The position numbers and the translations under genes were made by a program. DNA of 64,000 nucleotides, from positions 1-64,000 of the forward strand of contig CAJNDS010000804.1 in NCBI GenBank assembly GCA_905221605.1, in the 5' to 3' direction. The notes beneath the pieces were generated by a model that did no database searches, was not told where the DNA came from, and was given only the letters and a program-made list of their open reading frames with translations. This stretch comes from Symbiodinium natans (Eukaryota; Sar; Dinophyceae; Suessiales; Symbiodiniaceae). Shown here piece after piece: positions 10,357 through 20,929 of this stretch (position 1 is its first letter; the number at the start of each line of letters is the position of its first letter).

Positions 10357-10780
10357 AGATATTACAGATGAGGAGATTGCTGAACGATTCTGGAGAGTGC
10401 CAGTGTGGGAAATGAGCTTCACCCTCCTTCAGCACCTGAGACAGATTGCTTATCTTCGCGAGAGATTCGATGCTCTCGAGCGGTGTCACGACCGAATGCA
10501 ACAACAGTATTCGCATCTCGTTGATCTTCATGCACGTGTTCTGAGTGAGTGCGAGCAGCTTTGGCAAACATGTCTGATACTTCAGTTTCACCTCGATAGG
10601 CTTCAGAGTGTTGTCGACCTCCTACAGAATCAAACCCGAGGTTTCCACGACGACATGACACATACCCTGTGGCTCCAGGGCCTCCGAGTGCACGTGACCC
10701 CCCCTGTCCCACCGAGACCCAGTAACGTGGTCCGTGTGCAGCAGATGAGGGACAATGCGCGCCGCTCCCGGCCTTACTGA
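10349..10780 (+). CDS. Coiled-coil protein of YR-2, upstream of the recombinase
   Basis: A 143-residue ORF (MSRDITDEEIAERFWRVP...). A long amphipathic helical stretch (about residues 20-100), with Leu at heptad-like spacing and many Arg, Glu and Gln, predicts a coiled coil. A Pro-rich tail follows. YR-1 has a coiled-coil ORF in the equivalent place (35256-35585), so this looks like a conserved accessory ORF of these elements. It could be the distal part of one protein together with 10039-10356. Its role may be oligomerisation or nucleic-acid packaging; that is inference. Confidence 0.45.
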   Translation: MSRDITDEEIAERFWRVPVWEMSFTLLQHLRQIAYLRERFDALERCHDRMQQQYSHLVDLHARVLSECEQLWQTCLILQFHLDRLQSVVDLLQNQTRGFHDDMTHTLWLQGLRVHVTPPVPPRPSNVVRVQQMRDNARRSRPY

Positions 10781-10959
10781 ATCTTCCCGCGGGGCAGAAG
10801 TGCAAAACATTTCCAGTGCTGTCTCTGTGATGCTCATGTGGCAGCAATCTGCGCGTGTATTGAAGCACCATGTTATGTCATGTCACGTATGCCACCTCAA
10901 GTTCTTGTTTTCTTCTGTGGGCCCGAGTTTGGGATTTTGTACAACAACATCCTGCCAAG

Positions 10960-13124
10960 ATGGACTTGTGTCTTGCAGAGCGGCAAGCCGAGGCTTTTTC
11001 TGCTGAGTACGAGGACATTAACTTGCCCCCCTGCACCTCTTTTCCCCATACCGCGGTTTTTCAGACTCCAAATGCCACGCTGATTCATACATCAGCATCA
11101 GCTGGGGAATCAGTGCCAGTTGGTTGGTGTGACAGACAAGAAAGCGAGCCCACAGAGGCATGCTTTGGCATCTTTGATGAGCCAATCCAGAGTGCCGAAG
11201 TGGCATCTCTGGGTGAAGAGGCCAAAGAATCGCAGGTGTCTTGAGCTCCTCACCGGGGGCTAACGTTTCAGCAAAGTGATCAAGTGTAAAAAGAAAGATG
11301 GACCTTTCGAGGAGGCTGTTGTAGGCATGTGATTGAAGAACATGTAGATGTGGAAACAGCTGCTCGAAGCCTCCCCGTCCACCAGTTTTGCCAAAAACTG
11401 CAAGAATTGGACGAAGAGGAGAAGATGTTGTCCCTTCGTGACATGTTTGGCTCGGAATCACCACACACAATCCAGAAGCGTGCATCGACCTTGTTGAGGC
11501 TGTTTCGTTGGCTTCAAAGACAGGCAGATGCGCAAGGGACCTCTGTGGAGGAACCCCTTCTCCCATCAGAGGAGGCGGTGTACAAGTTCTGCAGGGAGAT
11601 ATCCCACAGCAAAAAGGGCAAGCGGGCACCTCAGAGCATGGTACAAGCGTTGAAGTTTGTGAAATTTCTGCTTTCCATTCCAGATGTGGAGAATTCCATC
11701 TCCCCCAGGGTCCGAGGCTTGGCAGACCGAGTGGCAGGCGAGCACGAGCCCACACACCAAGCCCGGGACCTAACAGTGCTTCAAGTTAAATTTCCGGCAG
11801 AGTGGGTTGGGAACACCGAGCTCCACGTTGTTGAGTGATTTGCAGCAGGAGTGTTCCTGTGTCAGATCTTCAGCAGGAACCGTTGGTCAGACATCAGGCA
11901 CGTGCGATTCTTGGAGTTCGACTTTCTGGAAATTGGACCCGAGATTTGTGGTTTTCTGGAAGGAATCCTTTCAAGGCAGGGCTAGAGAGACGAAACAGTC
12001 CAACAAGAAGAAGAAACTCTCGTTCTTCATGCCCCTCGTGGCTCCAGTTCGGGGGTCCAACCTAAGGTGGTGTGGGCAAAAGAATGGCAGAAGGTGGCTG
12101 CCGAAGCAGGGATAGTGCTCTCGAAGACCCCTGTAGGCCCTTTACTACCGGCCACCGCCCCAGATGGCGACTGGCTGCAGAGTTCCATGGACTCCGCCAA
12201 GGCTTCCAACGAGCTGACGGGACTGCTAAGGGACCGCGACCCCTCAACAGCGAGGGTTGCCACACAGTCCTTGAAACACAATGCTGTTGGGAGGTTGAGC
12301 AAATACGGCATTGTGGGCGAGACACAGACACTCTTGTCACATTATTCGACTGGAGCTTTGAGTACATTAGCCTACTCGAGAGATGCCCTTAGTGGCCCCC
12401 TCCGGCAGCCGGAGGAAATGCTGAAGCAGGTACGGGAAGGCTCGTTTTGCCCGGACGCTATTCGAAGTGGATACTTTGCCCGAGCCCAAGGATGAGAGGC
12501 AGGTGCATCTGTTGACCTCGGGTCCTGACTTCCGATCAGCAAGGTAGGCAGCTTGGATGGGCTGCCCGAGAATTCCGAAAGCACGCATGAGCTTTTGCCA
12601 ATTTGCCAGCTCTAGTGGAAGGTTTCAGGACAATCTCCTGGGGGTTGGACTGCTTTGCCCCCTGCAAGGGAAGGTCTTTGAGTCACCAAGTGCCATGCCC
12701 GTCTTGGAAGCATCCGCACCGTTGATAGCGGAAGGAGAAGAATTAACCCTAGAAAGAAAGTGAGGAACTAGACAAGCTGGCTACGGTGACCTGTGGGCTT
12801 TGCGAAACAGTGCTCGATAAGAATGACACACAAGATGCAGATGACAACGGGGAGGCAGAGTTCTCGCCTACCACATCAGCAGACGGGTCCTCCGAGGAAA
12901 CCTCTGATGGAGCCTCGTCGGAAGAAAAGGAGGAACCAGCTGCGGCCCTGAGTCTGCCGAAGGGTTGGAGAGCGATCCGAAACAAGAAGTGTACCATGCT
13001 ACATCTGTACAAAGTGGGTCATACGACGCTGAAATGTGGCAAGTGGATCAGCGTTAGTTTTGTAGAAATGGAAAAGCCCTCGCAGCGAAGTGGCTACAGT
13101 GCAGCCGTTGTTTTCAGGAGTTAA
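10960..13124 (+). pseudogene. YR-2 tyrosine recombinase, broken
   Basis: Pieces in several frames align in order with the YR-1 recombinase. These are: an N-terminal segment (10960-11244, MDLCLAERQAEAF...); a core-binding-like helical domain (about 11330-11790, with KRASTLLRLFRWLQRQAD matching KRASSLWRFANFC of YR-1); a catalytic C-terminal piece (12067-12495, with ATQSLKHNAVGRL, LLSHYS and LAYSRDALSG in place of SHSLKTTVLSW, LLGHHV and LTYARDE); and an acidic tail ending in a Cys/His segment (12786-13124). The catalytic His of the HxxK motif is Gln here, and the arginine-box region is not readable. Stops and frame changes at about 11.25, 11.84 and 12.5 kb make it a pseudogene. Confidence 0.75.
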
Positions 13125-13230
13125 GAGCGGGGTGACATTGTTGTTGGCCGCTTTGTGTGTATGTGCAGCACAATCCCTTTGTACCAGCTCTCTCTTTTGC
13201 AATTTGCAGTTTTGGCCCCACGCCCTAAAC

Positions 13231-14408
13231 ATGGCAAACGCAGCGGATAGTCAGCCTTTCTTCGAGCAACATGCTCGCAAGGTCGGGATGGAGCAGCAAC
13301 TCTTGGAAAGATTCATAACCGGAGGGGTCAGGACGGTGTCCATGGCAGCCTACCGCCACTCAACCGGGTCAACCTCTCACAGACAAGGAGGTCTCCACTC
13401 TATGCACGAGTCTGGGGCAGGACAACCCCACTCGTGCGCAATTGACGGTCGTCAAGAGGAGTCTGGCAAATTTGGAGGCCACCGTGGGACAGCAGCCGGA
13501 CTCAGTTCTACGTAAGCTGCCAGGAGCTGAGAGAGCCCAGCGCCTGGACTTGCAGGCTCAAAGGAATCGGCGCAAGGCAAGCCAGCCAAGGAACTTGTGC
13601 TGGACGCTTCGGGGGACGGCCTCTCGGTTCAGGATAAATCCCCTAAAGTGGCGGCCCAGTTGGGGTCAGACATGGCGACTTACAGAGCGTTGCAAAGACG
13701 GGGTCTGGCCTACGACCTCGTTGGCGTGTTGAATCCCAAGGCGCACGAGAAACGGCTTCAGAAGGACTTTGATACCTTGCAGACCCCAGCGCCCCCAGGC
13801 TTCAACCGTCCGACGCTGCAGCAGGTCCTGCGAGCAGATCGGGCCTTGTGGAGGGAGCTTGGCAGCAAACAGCCGACCCTGAAAAGGGCAGCGGCGAAGG
13901 TGCCGCTCGCGGACGCCCGGTGCTTAGATCAAGTCTTCCTGGAAGCCACAAACACGGTTGCAGTCAATTTTCACTTCATGCCGACACCTCGTGCGGAAGG
14001 GTTCACAGATAAAGGAGGCAAAGGCGCGGGCAAGGGCCCCCAACCGTTGGGGCGATGGAAAAGGTATGGGCAATGAAAATATCAGAGGACAGACAAACCA
14101 GAGAGGCGAATCAGGGGTCAAGGGAGCCCGCCTCCCCACGAAGGGCAAATTTGACAGTGGCAAGGGCGGCTTTCCGAACCAGTGTGTTGCAAGGAGGCAA
14201 GGGGGAAACCCCCATGCCGGCCGTCTTGCGAGGTGGCGTGCCGAACGACGAGCACGGAGATCCTCTTTGTTTTGGCTTCAACCTAGGACAGTGCAAGGAT
14301 GCCCCATTGGGGGGCAGATGCGCACGTGGCAGACATGTACGCTGTCACCCAGGTTGCTTTCGGAAGCATCCCTTTTCTGAGCACAAGCACTCAGGCCAGG
14401 CAGCCTGA
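13231..14408 (+). pseudogene. YR-2 Gag-like protein, broken
   Basis: The start MANAADSQPFFEQHARKVGM parallels the YR-1 Gag start. A middle part (13660-14076, ALQRRGLAYDLVGVLNP) parallels ALQRRALAYDLARL in YR-1. The C-terminal Cys/His region is CFGFNLGQCKDAPLGGRC plus a following Cys/His cluster, as in YR-1. At least two frame changes (about 13.37-13.6 and 14.05 kb) break it. Unlike YR-1, the Gag stop is TGA-AAG, not the CUAG readthrough context, and no dioxygenase-like segment follows. Confidence 0.75.
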
Positions 14409-14773
14409 AAGAACGCCCCGTTGCAAGGGACGTTGACAGCGCCTCCGCGCTGGACCAGGCGTCCCGCGCTGCTCTGACCGCGCGTCGCGCACAAGCGTGC
14501 GCGTAGAGAGCGGAAACAGCCAATTTTGTGAACAGGACAATTTTCCCGCTTCTTTGGCGGACAGGCCCAAAGAGAGCTGCAAGGAGTCGCATCCTGCTGC
14601 TGTTGCAAAAGGCCAAGAGAATTAGCCCCCGCTCCTACGGGTGACTGAGCCAATCCCACAGTTTTCCAAGTCTTCCGCTGAGGCTTCCGTATGTTCACCT
14701 AAGGCGAGTCATCCTGAACAGGTCTGGACAGGCGCAATGTACTGCGCCCCAGACCATACATGAGTGTTGGGTT

Positions 14774-15460
14774 TTGGAGTTTTTCGCAGGGTCAGCCGGG
14801 ATTACCTCGGCGGCTGCTTCAGCCGGCCTCAGGCGGTCGGTCGGAGTGGACAAAGTCCGCAGGCCAAGCCTCAAGGGCAAGATATTACAGCTGGTCTTGC
14901 TCCTGCTGTCGCACAGAGGTCTGCTGTGGAAATGGCTGGGTTCCCCAGGACTGGCCGCCGTATGGCTGGCGCCGCCCTGCGGCACATCCAGCAGGGCCAA
15001 GGAAATCTAGCTTCCGTGGGAGGACGAGCCGCATCCTTTGAGGTCAGTGGAGTACCCGGAAGGGCTTCCGGGCCCGAAAGGGTGGCAAAGGCCAACGAGC
15101 TTTGCTGGCTCACGGCCCGAAGCTGGGACTTTTGCTGCGAATGCAGCATCGTGGCAATCATAGAAAACCCCTATCGCAGTCTCCTCTGGCGTTGCATCGC
15201 CGTTGAACACATCCTGAGGAGTGAACAGGCGATTGTGGTCCAGTGCGAGTTTTGCATATGGGAGGCTCGAAATGAAAGCTGACAGCCTTGCTGTGCAACA
15301 ACGACCTCATCACAGGCCTGGCTGTCACGTGTGTTGGATCCCACGAGCACCTACCCTGGGAAGTGCACGAGGGAGTTCTCGCAACAAACTTGAGACCGCG
15401 TACCCGCAACAGTTTTGTAAGCACTTCGTTTCCCTGCTGTTGCAGCATCTGACACAGAAG
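14774..15460 (+). pseudogene. YR-2 C5-type DNA methyltransferase-like gene, broken
   Basis: The first segment (to 15010) has LEFFAGSAGITSAAASAG (motif I: LFAG-type with Gly-rich loop) and WLAPPCGTSSRAKE (motif IV: the Pro-Cys of the catalytic loop). A frame change follows. Then IIENPYRSLLW (motif VI, ENP) appears near 15160-15195, and YPQQFCKHFVSLLLQ near 15400 parallels the C-terminal YPAELCLQYVSLL of the YR-1 enzyme. Several stops and frameshifts disable it. The family transfers a methyl group from S-adenosylmethionine to cytosine C5. No RT follows. Confidence 0.65.
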
Positions 15461-15588
15461 GGTTGTCGGGATGGCCTTAATCTATTGGAGGGAGATCCCG
15501 CAAACTCCTCAGGAGCCAGGGTGGTAACGACACAGGCAAAGACCAAAAGGGCTGCATCCTTTCAGGTCATCCCCGGAATTTGCCGACG

Positions 15589-15701
15589 ATGCATCGCTGT
15601 GCATGGAACACAAATGAACAAGCATGGCATCGATGGATTGTCCTGTATCTTTGGCCGGGAAATGTTTTCACACATTTGAAACATTTTTGTTTGGAAAATA
15701 A
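15589..15701 (+). repeat. YR-2 B1 repeat
   Basis: This 113-bp block is repeated at 16578-16690. I see no differences over the shared length. It abuts A2 without a gap, so the B1/A2 joint equals the joint a circular intermediate would have. Confidence 0.85.
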
Positions 15702-15849
15702 GGTTATCGTGCTGCAAGTACAGACCTTTATTTTCCGGAGAAAAATTTTCGAATTCTCCGAATGAGAAAGTTTTTCGGCTCAGACGAAGAGAGGCCACAG
15801 CCCTCTCAGTCACGACCCTCGTGGAGATGGTCGGGGAAAATTTTCTGCC
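15702..15849 (+). repeat. YR-2 A2 repeat
   Basis: Second copy of the 148-bp A block. It is followed by CCCACCCACCC-type sequence, the same kind of joint that follows A2 in YR-1 at 43630. Confidence 0.85.
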
Positions 15850-16577
15850 CACCCACCCACTCCAATAGTGCCTTACATTTGGCAGTTAGGATGTGGTAAC
15901 CAATGTGCCGGTTGTGGATATCGTACCTTGTAGAGTGGCGACCACAGGAACAGTTGACGACGGCGATTTTGCAACTATGTCAGGAAATGACTCTGTGTGC
16001 ACAGGATCAGCGCGAGCCTTACTTTGTGTGGCTCGAGAATTGCTTTTCTCACCACTTTGCCTTTTTCAGCACTCTTCATGGCGCGGTCGTTGACACGAGC
16101 TCAGCTAGACGAATTTCGAGTGTGGCTTCACGCTTTGAACATGGATTCCCTCGTGAAGGTGGCTGAGGTATTGGACGATCTCATGGCGGACCGTGAGATG
16201 CAGCAAAGAGAAGCTGCTGCAGCTCTTCAGCCTCAGTGGCAGTTTGTGAACCCTGAACCTGCCTTGGAGCAACCGGATGAAGCCGCTTCGTCAAGCTCTC
16301 AGCGACAGCCAGAAACTTCTTGACCTGTCGTTATGAACCTGATGAATATTCTGTTCAGGCCGTCACACCTAGGTCGGACCTGTGAGGGGAAGTGAGTTAG
16401 CCGCGGTTCGTTTCTCACACACCTGCAGAGGGGAGATTTCGTTTCTCACACACCTGCAGAGGACAGATCCCGGATGGAAGCAGACATGGCAAATCCCCTT
16501 CCTTGGAAAAGATACCTGTGCATAAGCTTCAGTCTTGTTAGCGTGAGGGTGCACGTCATTGCAGTCTGTGCATGTGA
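15850..16577 (+). other. Extra segment between A2 and B2 of YR-2, with a small ORF and a 25-bp duplication
   Basis: In YR-1 only 15 bp separate A2 and B2; here there are 728 bp. The segment holds an 82-residue ORF from ATG 16078 to 16323 (MARSLTRAQLDEFRVWLHAL..., helical, acidic Ser-rich tail, no known domain). It also has a direct 25-bp duplication at 16407-16431 and 16438-16462 (core CACACACCTGCAGAGG). The segment may be a nested insertion or a rearrangement; its origin is unknown. Confidence 0.5.
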
Positions 16578-16690
16578 ATGCATCGCTGTGCATGGAACAC
16601 AAATGAACAAGCATGGCATCGATGGATTGTCCTGTATCTTTGGCCGGGAAATGTTTTCACACATTTGAAACATTTTTGTTTGGAAAATAA
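16578..16690 (+). repeat. YR-2 B2 repeat (right end of element)
   Basis: Second copy of the 113-bp B block. It ends at GGAAAATAA and passes directly into Copia coding sequence. Confidence 0.85.
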
Positions 16691-17601
16691 AAGACCGTGT
16701 CCACGTCGGCGAGTTAGCGATTGAGGGAGTGGCCGGACTCGAGAATGTGAGCGATCTCCTCACTAAGAATTTGAACCGTATCCAAACAGCAAAGCATATG
16801 GCGACCCTTGGATTGGAAGATGTTACAAACATCGACTTCCGAGCGGTTCCGGCCGTACGATCTTGCCTCTTGCTGTCTGGAGTTCTGGATTCTGTTCTCG
16901 GGCCGGATAACCTCGAGCGGGAAGCTTTCTGCCGATTGGCTGAACTCGAGACTGAATACTCGACTCTGCTTATAGAATTCTGCACGAGTTCGCGTTCGAA
17001 TCTGTACTTGCGGGGAAGTGTGCACCAAGTATTCGTCCTGCCAATTACTCAAGAGGTTGATGGTACCTCGGATGACACCGTGGAGCGGGTCATGTCCGCA
17101 ATGAACGTTGCGAGAGAATGGGGGATGAAGGTTGTTTTCTGGAGCAGCGCTCCATGTACCGGAGGAAGCCTGTACCAGCGGCGAAATGAGGCTCGGCCGG
17201 GCTATCAGGACCATCTGCAAGCTTTGTTCACGGTGCACCGCAAGCTCTGGCGGAGCTTCTTGATAATGGTGAACCACCCGCAAGTTGGGGTGTGGGTCAT
17301 AGAATGGCCTCAGAGGTGTGCCTACTGATGGTGGGCAAGCGCCCGCTGGTTTGCAAAGCAACGAACCCATTACACGGGCGTAGTGCACGGCTGTGTTTCA
17401 GGCTTGGTAGGCAGAGATGGACTGCCAATCCGGAAGATTTGGAAACTGATGTCGAATGACGAACAGTTTGTGCGAACAATGTCCGAAACATTTGCATGTA
17501 CCTGCAAGGGAGATCATTCACGAAACTTTGATCTCAAAGCAACGCAGCAGTATCCGCCAGCTTTCGCAGACGTCGCCCTGGAAAGCCTGCGAGCGCGGTA
17601 A
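16691..17601 (+). pseudogene. 3' end of a Copia polyprotein (RNase H end plus dinoflagellate-type tail)
   Basis: The reading starts within the C-terminal end of a Copia RNase H: GLENVSDLLTKNLNRIQTAK followed by HMATLGLE is the usual ADxLTKxL...H...LGL signature. A further domain follows (16900-17328), with VVFWSSAPCTGGSLYQRR and VWVIEWPQRCAYW. Its Pro-Cys-Thr-Gly-Gly and Glu-Trp-Pro pieces vaguely recall methyltransferase motifs IV and VI. A last part (17383-17601, GLVGRDGLPIRKIWK, then Cys/His residues) is in another frame. The 5' portion of the element is absent because YR-2 ends at 16690. The RNase H assignment is firm; the function of the extra domain is uncertain. Confidence 0.75.
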
Positions 17602-17830
17602 TTCATGCCTACCCGCCCGTCCTGGCTGATCCGTTCACTCGGCCCAGCTAGGCTTCTTTGCGAGAGCTCGTCGACCTTCAGCGTTTAAAGTGCAGCGGTC
17701 TAGGACTGAGGAATGCGCCGGATGCGCGCCCCGGCGAGGAGCTTAGTTGGCTGCGGGGAGCTTAGCTGACGTGACCAACAGTGAAACTCTTGGTCATGAG
17801 GGGGAGTTGATATGAATAATAAATTCTGGC
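17602..17830 (+). promoter_or_regulatory. Copia 3' region with possible polypurine tract and LTR start
   Basis: Downstream of the last Copia coding block, a purine run GAGGGGGAG (about 17797-17806) is followed by TTGATATGAATAATAAATT. A purine tract directly before a TG is the usual start of a 3' LTR (plus-strand priming). No second LTR copy lies in the window, so the boundary is unconfirmed. Confidence 0.35.
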
Positions 17831-19752
17831 TCAAGATCTCGGCTCAACCCCGGTGGGGTGCACAGGTAGCAGAGCGGTAGCTGTGTGAACCAGCCTCGAG
17901 TCCCCTAACTGTTTTGGGTACCAGGCCTGCTTTTTCACAGCCTTCATTTGAGCCATGCCCAGAGCACCTGTGCAGTCGAGATCCTCACTGCCAGCAAGTG
18001 ATGGGTTGGAGTCATCTCACCCAACTTGCTCTGCAGAGAGCCAGAAAGAAGGCACGGCCCGACTGGAGGGCGAAGCAGCCCGGCTTGGGGAACTCTTCCC
18101 TTATGCGAGTCCTCTTACAGCCGGCTGTGGAGTTTCTCCAGCCTTGGAAGACCAGGTAAGATGCTCGAGCAGCCTGGCAAATCCAGAGCGAACTTGGGCC
18201 CATAGAGCCAATTGTGGTCCCAGCCAATGCAGGACTTTCCACCAAGCACTCTGCTTTCGCTGGCATCACAAGGGCCGGAAAGAGTGGCTGCTCCTCTCCG
18301 AGGACAGCAGCGTGTATTTTGTTCGCACCAGCAAATCCGGCAAAACAGTCCGAGCCGGACCCTGTGGGCAATGGAGATGCATGGAAGACCCAGCAGAGCT
18401 CCACGGGGGAACGGGAGGCGACCCGCCCGTGCAGTGGCTTCGCCTTTTGAACTTTAATTGCACTGGCTGTGGTAACATTCCAACCCATAACCTCAACTTC
18501 TTGCCCGGTCCTGGGAAAGGCAACCAGCGATCTTGCATGGAGAGGATGGAAGACGCATCGAGCTCTACTGTGCCCTTTGTCTAGAAAGCTTCCTAGCGTG
18601 CACGTGGAGCTGGCCGAGTTTCGACCAAGCAGTTAGGAGACCGGTGTTTCTGGACTACGCTTCCCTTGCTAACTTGCGTCAGTTAGGTCACCAAGGTACG
18701 GAGCCCGTAGAACCTTGCTGGCGCCGCTGTCTTCTGCAGCCAGCGCACATGGCTGGACCTTCCTTGAGGAAGGGTGTTCTCAGGATCTAGACTCCCCAGA
18801 AGAAGCAGGCAACAGTGATTGGCTGGTGTGTGGCTTTGAAGACTTGGAAGACGTCCCCTGGGAGGTCTGACCTAATCCGGCCCCAACCCACCCAAATTGC
18901 AGGAGCTATGCCCTGCCAGAATCAAGGGTGAGATGCTCACCCTCCGGAATCCCTTTGTCACGGGTGAAGTTTCTCCCCGTCCAATCAGCGACGGTCCTGT
19001 GAGTCCGTTCCCAAACTGAGAGTGCCATAGGGCACCACGGAGAATCTTGCATAGAATTGGATCATTTAATGATCGCATAAGGATGCAGGTTGTAAGAATG
19101 CAAGCAGAAGTGCTCAGTCCCGGCACGTACCCAGATCCATCCGTCGGAATATTTTCGCAGTTGTTCCGATGGACACCCTGCAGGACAGGCCGCCTCGATG
19201 CGGCTTTTGTTCAGCCTGACACCGGTTCGGCCCCTTTGCTCGGTCTGTGCAGCAGACCGCTGGACCGGGTTTTCGGGCTCAGGTGCTTGTGGGCCTTCCA
19301 CAGGCCCAACACGGGGTTCTCGCAAACACAGCGCACGAAAGGATAACGTTAGAACCGCACCCTGAAGATCCTCACTGGTTGATGAGGGGAGGGAGGGCGC
19401 TGAGGTGTGGCAGGAACGGACGAGGATCCTAGTACGCCGACCGTGTGAGGTTTAGGGCATTTCCCTGCATCAGTTTGGGGTTACCCGTGTTTGGCCTGTC
19501 GAGGATCTCCTTTGAGATTCCTGCAGGGTGCTGTTGTTTCTCTCCGGGTGGTGCAAGCCCATCTTGGAGGAAGCCTAGCGGCAGGCGTTGTTGTTAGGGA
19601 CCAATGCTTGGCTGACGGACAGCCAGAGGCACCAGATTGTGGAGGTTAAAGGCTGTGGCTCGGTGCCTGAAAGCCTGCCCAACTGAGCTGCCCAAATCAA
19701 CCAAGCCCTCCCTGCGTGCAAGTGGTATGGGCTCCTTGGAGCCGCTGAGGTT
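17831..19752. other. Long stretch with no supported gene
   Basis: Overlapping frames on both strands (for example 17955-18584) show no recognisable domain. A tRNA-like D-arm pattern at about 17867-17880 is too close to the B-box-like sequence to be a tRNA. Confidence 0.4.
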
Positions 19753-19903
19753 GAACCAGTTAGTAAGAGCGAGAAAGCTGGTTCCCCTCCCTGGTGAGTA
19801 AGTGCGAGAAAGCCAGGTCAGCAAACGGGGCTAACAGGAGCTCAGTGCTGCTGCGGCATGAGTTCCTGGGGCCTAGGTTAGTAAGGGCGAGAAAGCCTAG
19901 GCC
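19753..19903 (+). repeat. Three hairpins with a shared 18-nt loop and unrelated stems
   Basis: 19753-19784: GAACCAG, loop TTAGTAAGAGCGAGAAAG, CTGGTTC. 19790-19817: CCTGG, loop TGAGTAAGTGCGAGAAAG, CCAGG. 19870-19903: GGCCTAGG, loop TTAGTAAGGGCGAGAAAG, CCTAGGCC. All three loops are exactly 18 nt and share (T/G)AGTAAGNGCGAGAAAG, while each stem differs and stays complementary. A fourth, imperfect copy is at about 23409-23438. Confidence 0.8.
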
Positions 19904-20929
19904 TGTGCCGGAGGTTGGCGACTTTGCCAAGCCACTTGCGTTCAGTTTAGTACAGGCATTGCCCATGTATCGGTTCCAGACCTTCTGCCTTTTCTGAGTG
20001 AGCCGGAAGTGGGTGAGTTTCTCCCCTGTACTGGCAGGGCTGATAGGGCAGGCAGTACAGACCAGGCAGTTCAACCTGCAGAACATTTTGCCTAGGGCTT
20101 TGTACAGTGCCAAACCAGTGAGTAGCCGTAGGCCGCCGAGCTTCTCGCGCTGGTTAGGCCCTTTTTCTTCTCTCGGTGCTCCCTGCACATAGTACGGCCG
20201 TGTCAAGCAGGCCAAGGACACCTCGAGAGTCCCTTTTCCGTGCATAGTTAATACCTACCGGAACTCCGGTTCCGAAGAGCCTAACCTGGCTAGCGACTCA
20301 GGCCGCTTTCGAGTGATATATGTGACCCTCCTAGTTTCCCAGTTGACACGTGATGTGCACTTGAGTTGTCTGCTATGAGTGTGAAGCATAGGCACAAGGA
20401 CATGTCAGGCAGTGCAGATTTCTTTTGGCTTGGTGAGACCTTGTTTTGAGTGGGAAGAACCGTTTTCTGTTCGTTTTCTCGAAACTCGTTTGTCGGGCCT
20501 GGTATTTGGTGACCAGAAGTGACTCAAGCCAGTTTAGGTCTGCACAGAGCTCAGCAGAGCACCTAAGAGGTGCTAGGAACCTACCCACAGTGTTTAGGAG
20601 TAGAAGTTCCATGGCTGAGTGTTTTCACCTGAAGTACCTTTGTTTTCCCATGTCTGGCAGACAGTGGTTGAAGCTGGAGAGCCGTGCTCGCATTGGCTCA
20701 AGACGAGCGGAGCTCGAGAAGCTGTGAACAGCGCAGTGAAAAGAGTCCGCACTTCGTGCTGTGAGGGTTGAGTGTAGTCTTGACCTGAGGTCCCTTAGGC
20801 CCCGTAGCTGTGCCACGAGTTTCAACGCTCTGAGAGCAGAAGACACTGTGATCTTTGGCCTAAAAGTATAAAATCAAACACTTTGACTTTGAACATCAGA
20901 CTTTGATCAAATTTGACCCTTCAGAAGGG

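Larger units (their letters stand above)
7683..16690 (+). mobile_element. YR-2: defective tyrosine-recombinase retroelement with split direct repeats
   Basis: The element is bounded by A1 (7683-7830) on the left and B1 (15589-15701), A2 (15702-15849) and B2 (16578-16690) on the right. B1 abuts A2 directly. This A1...B1-A2-B2 layout is the split-direct-repeat structure of PAT/Ngaro-type YR retroelements. Inside are broken genes for a tyrosine recombinase, Gag and a DNA methyltransferase, in the same order as in YR-1 (34901-43926). The reverse transcriptase is missing: coding similarity stops near 15.46 kb and B1 begins at 15589. An extra 728 bp separates A2 from B2. It is therefore a non-autonomous, internally deleted copy of a related but distinct family. 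Confidence 0.75.

Noticed and set aside
14029-14042. GGGC-AAGG-GCCC as a further member of the AAGG hairpin family
   Set aside because: It lies in the Lys/Gly codons of the Gag linker and is isolated; probably coincidence.
17861-17910. tRNA-like A-box and B-box motifs
   Set aside because: The two boxes are only about 26 bp apart, against about 44 in a tRNA, and no acceptor stem pairs.
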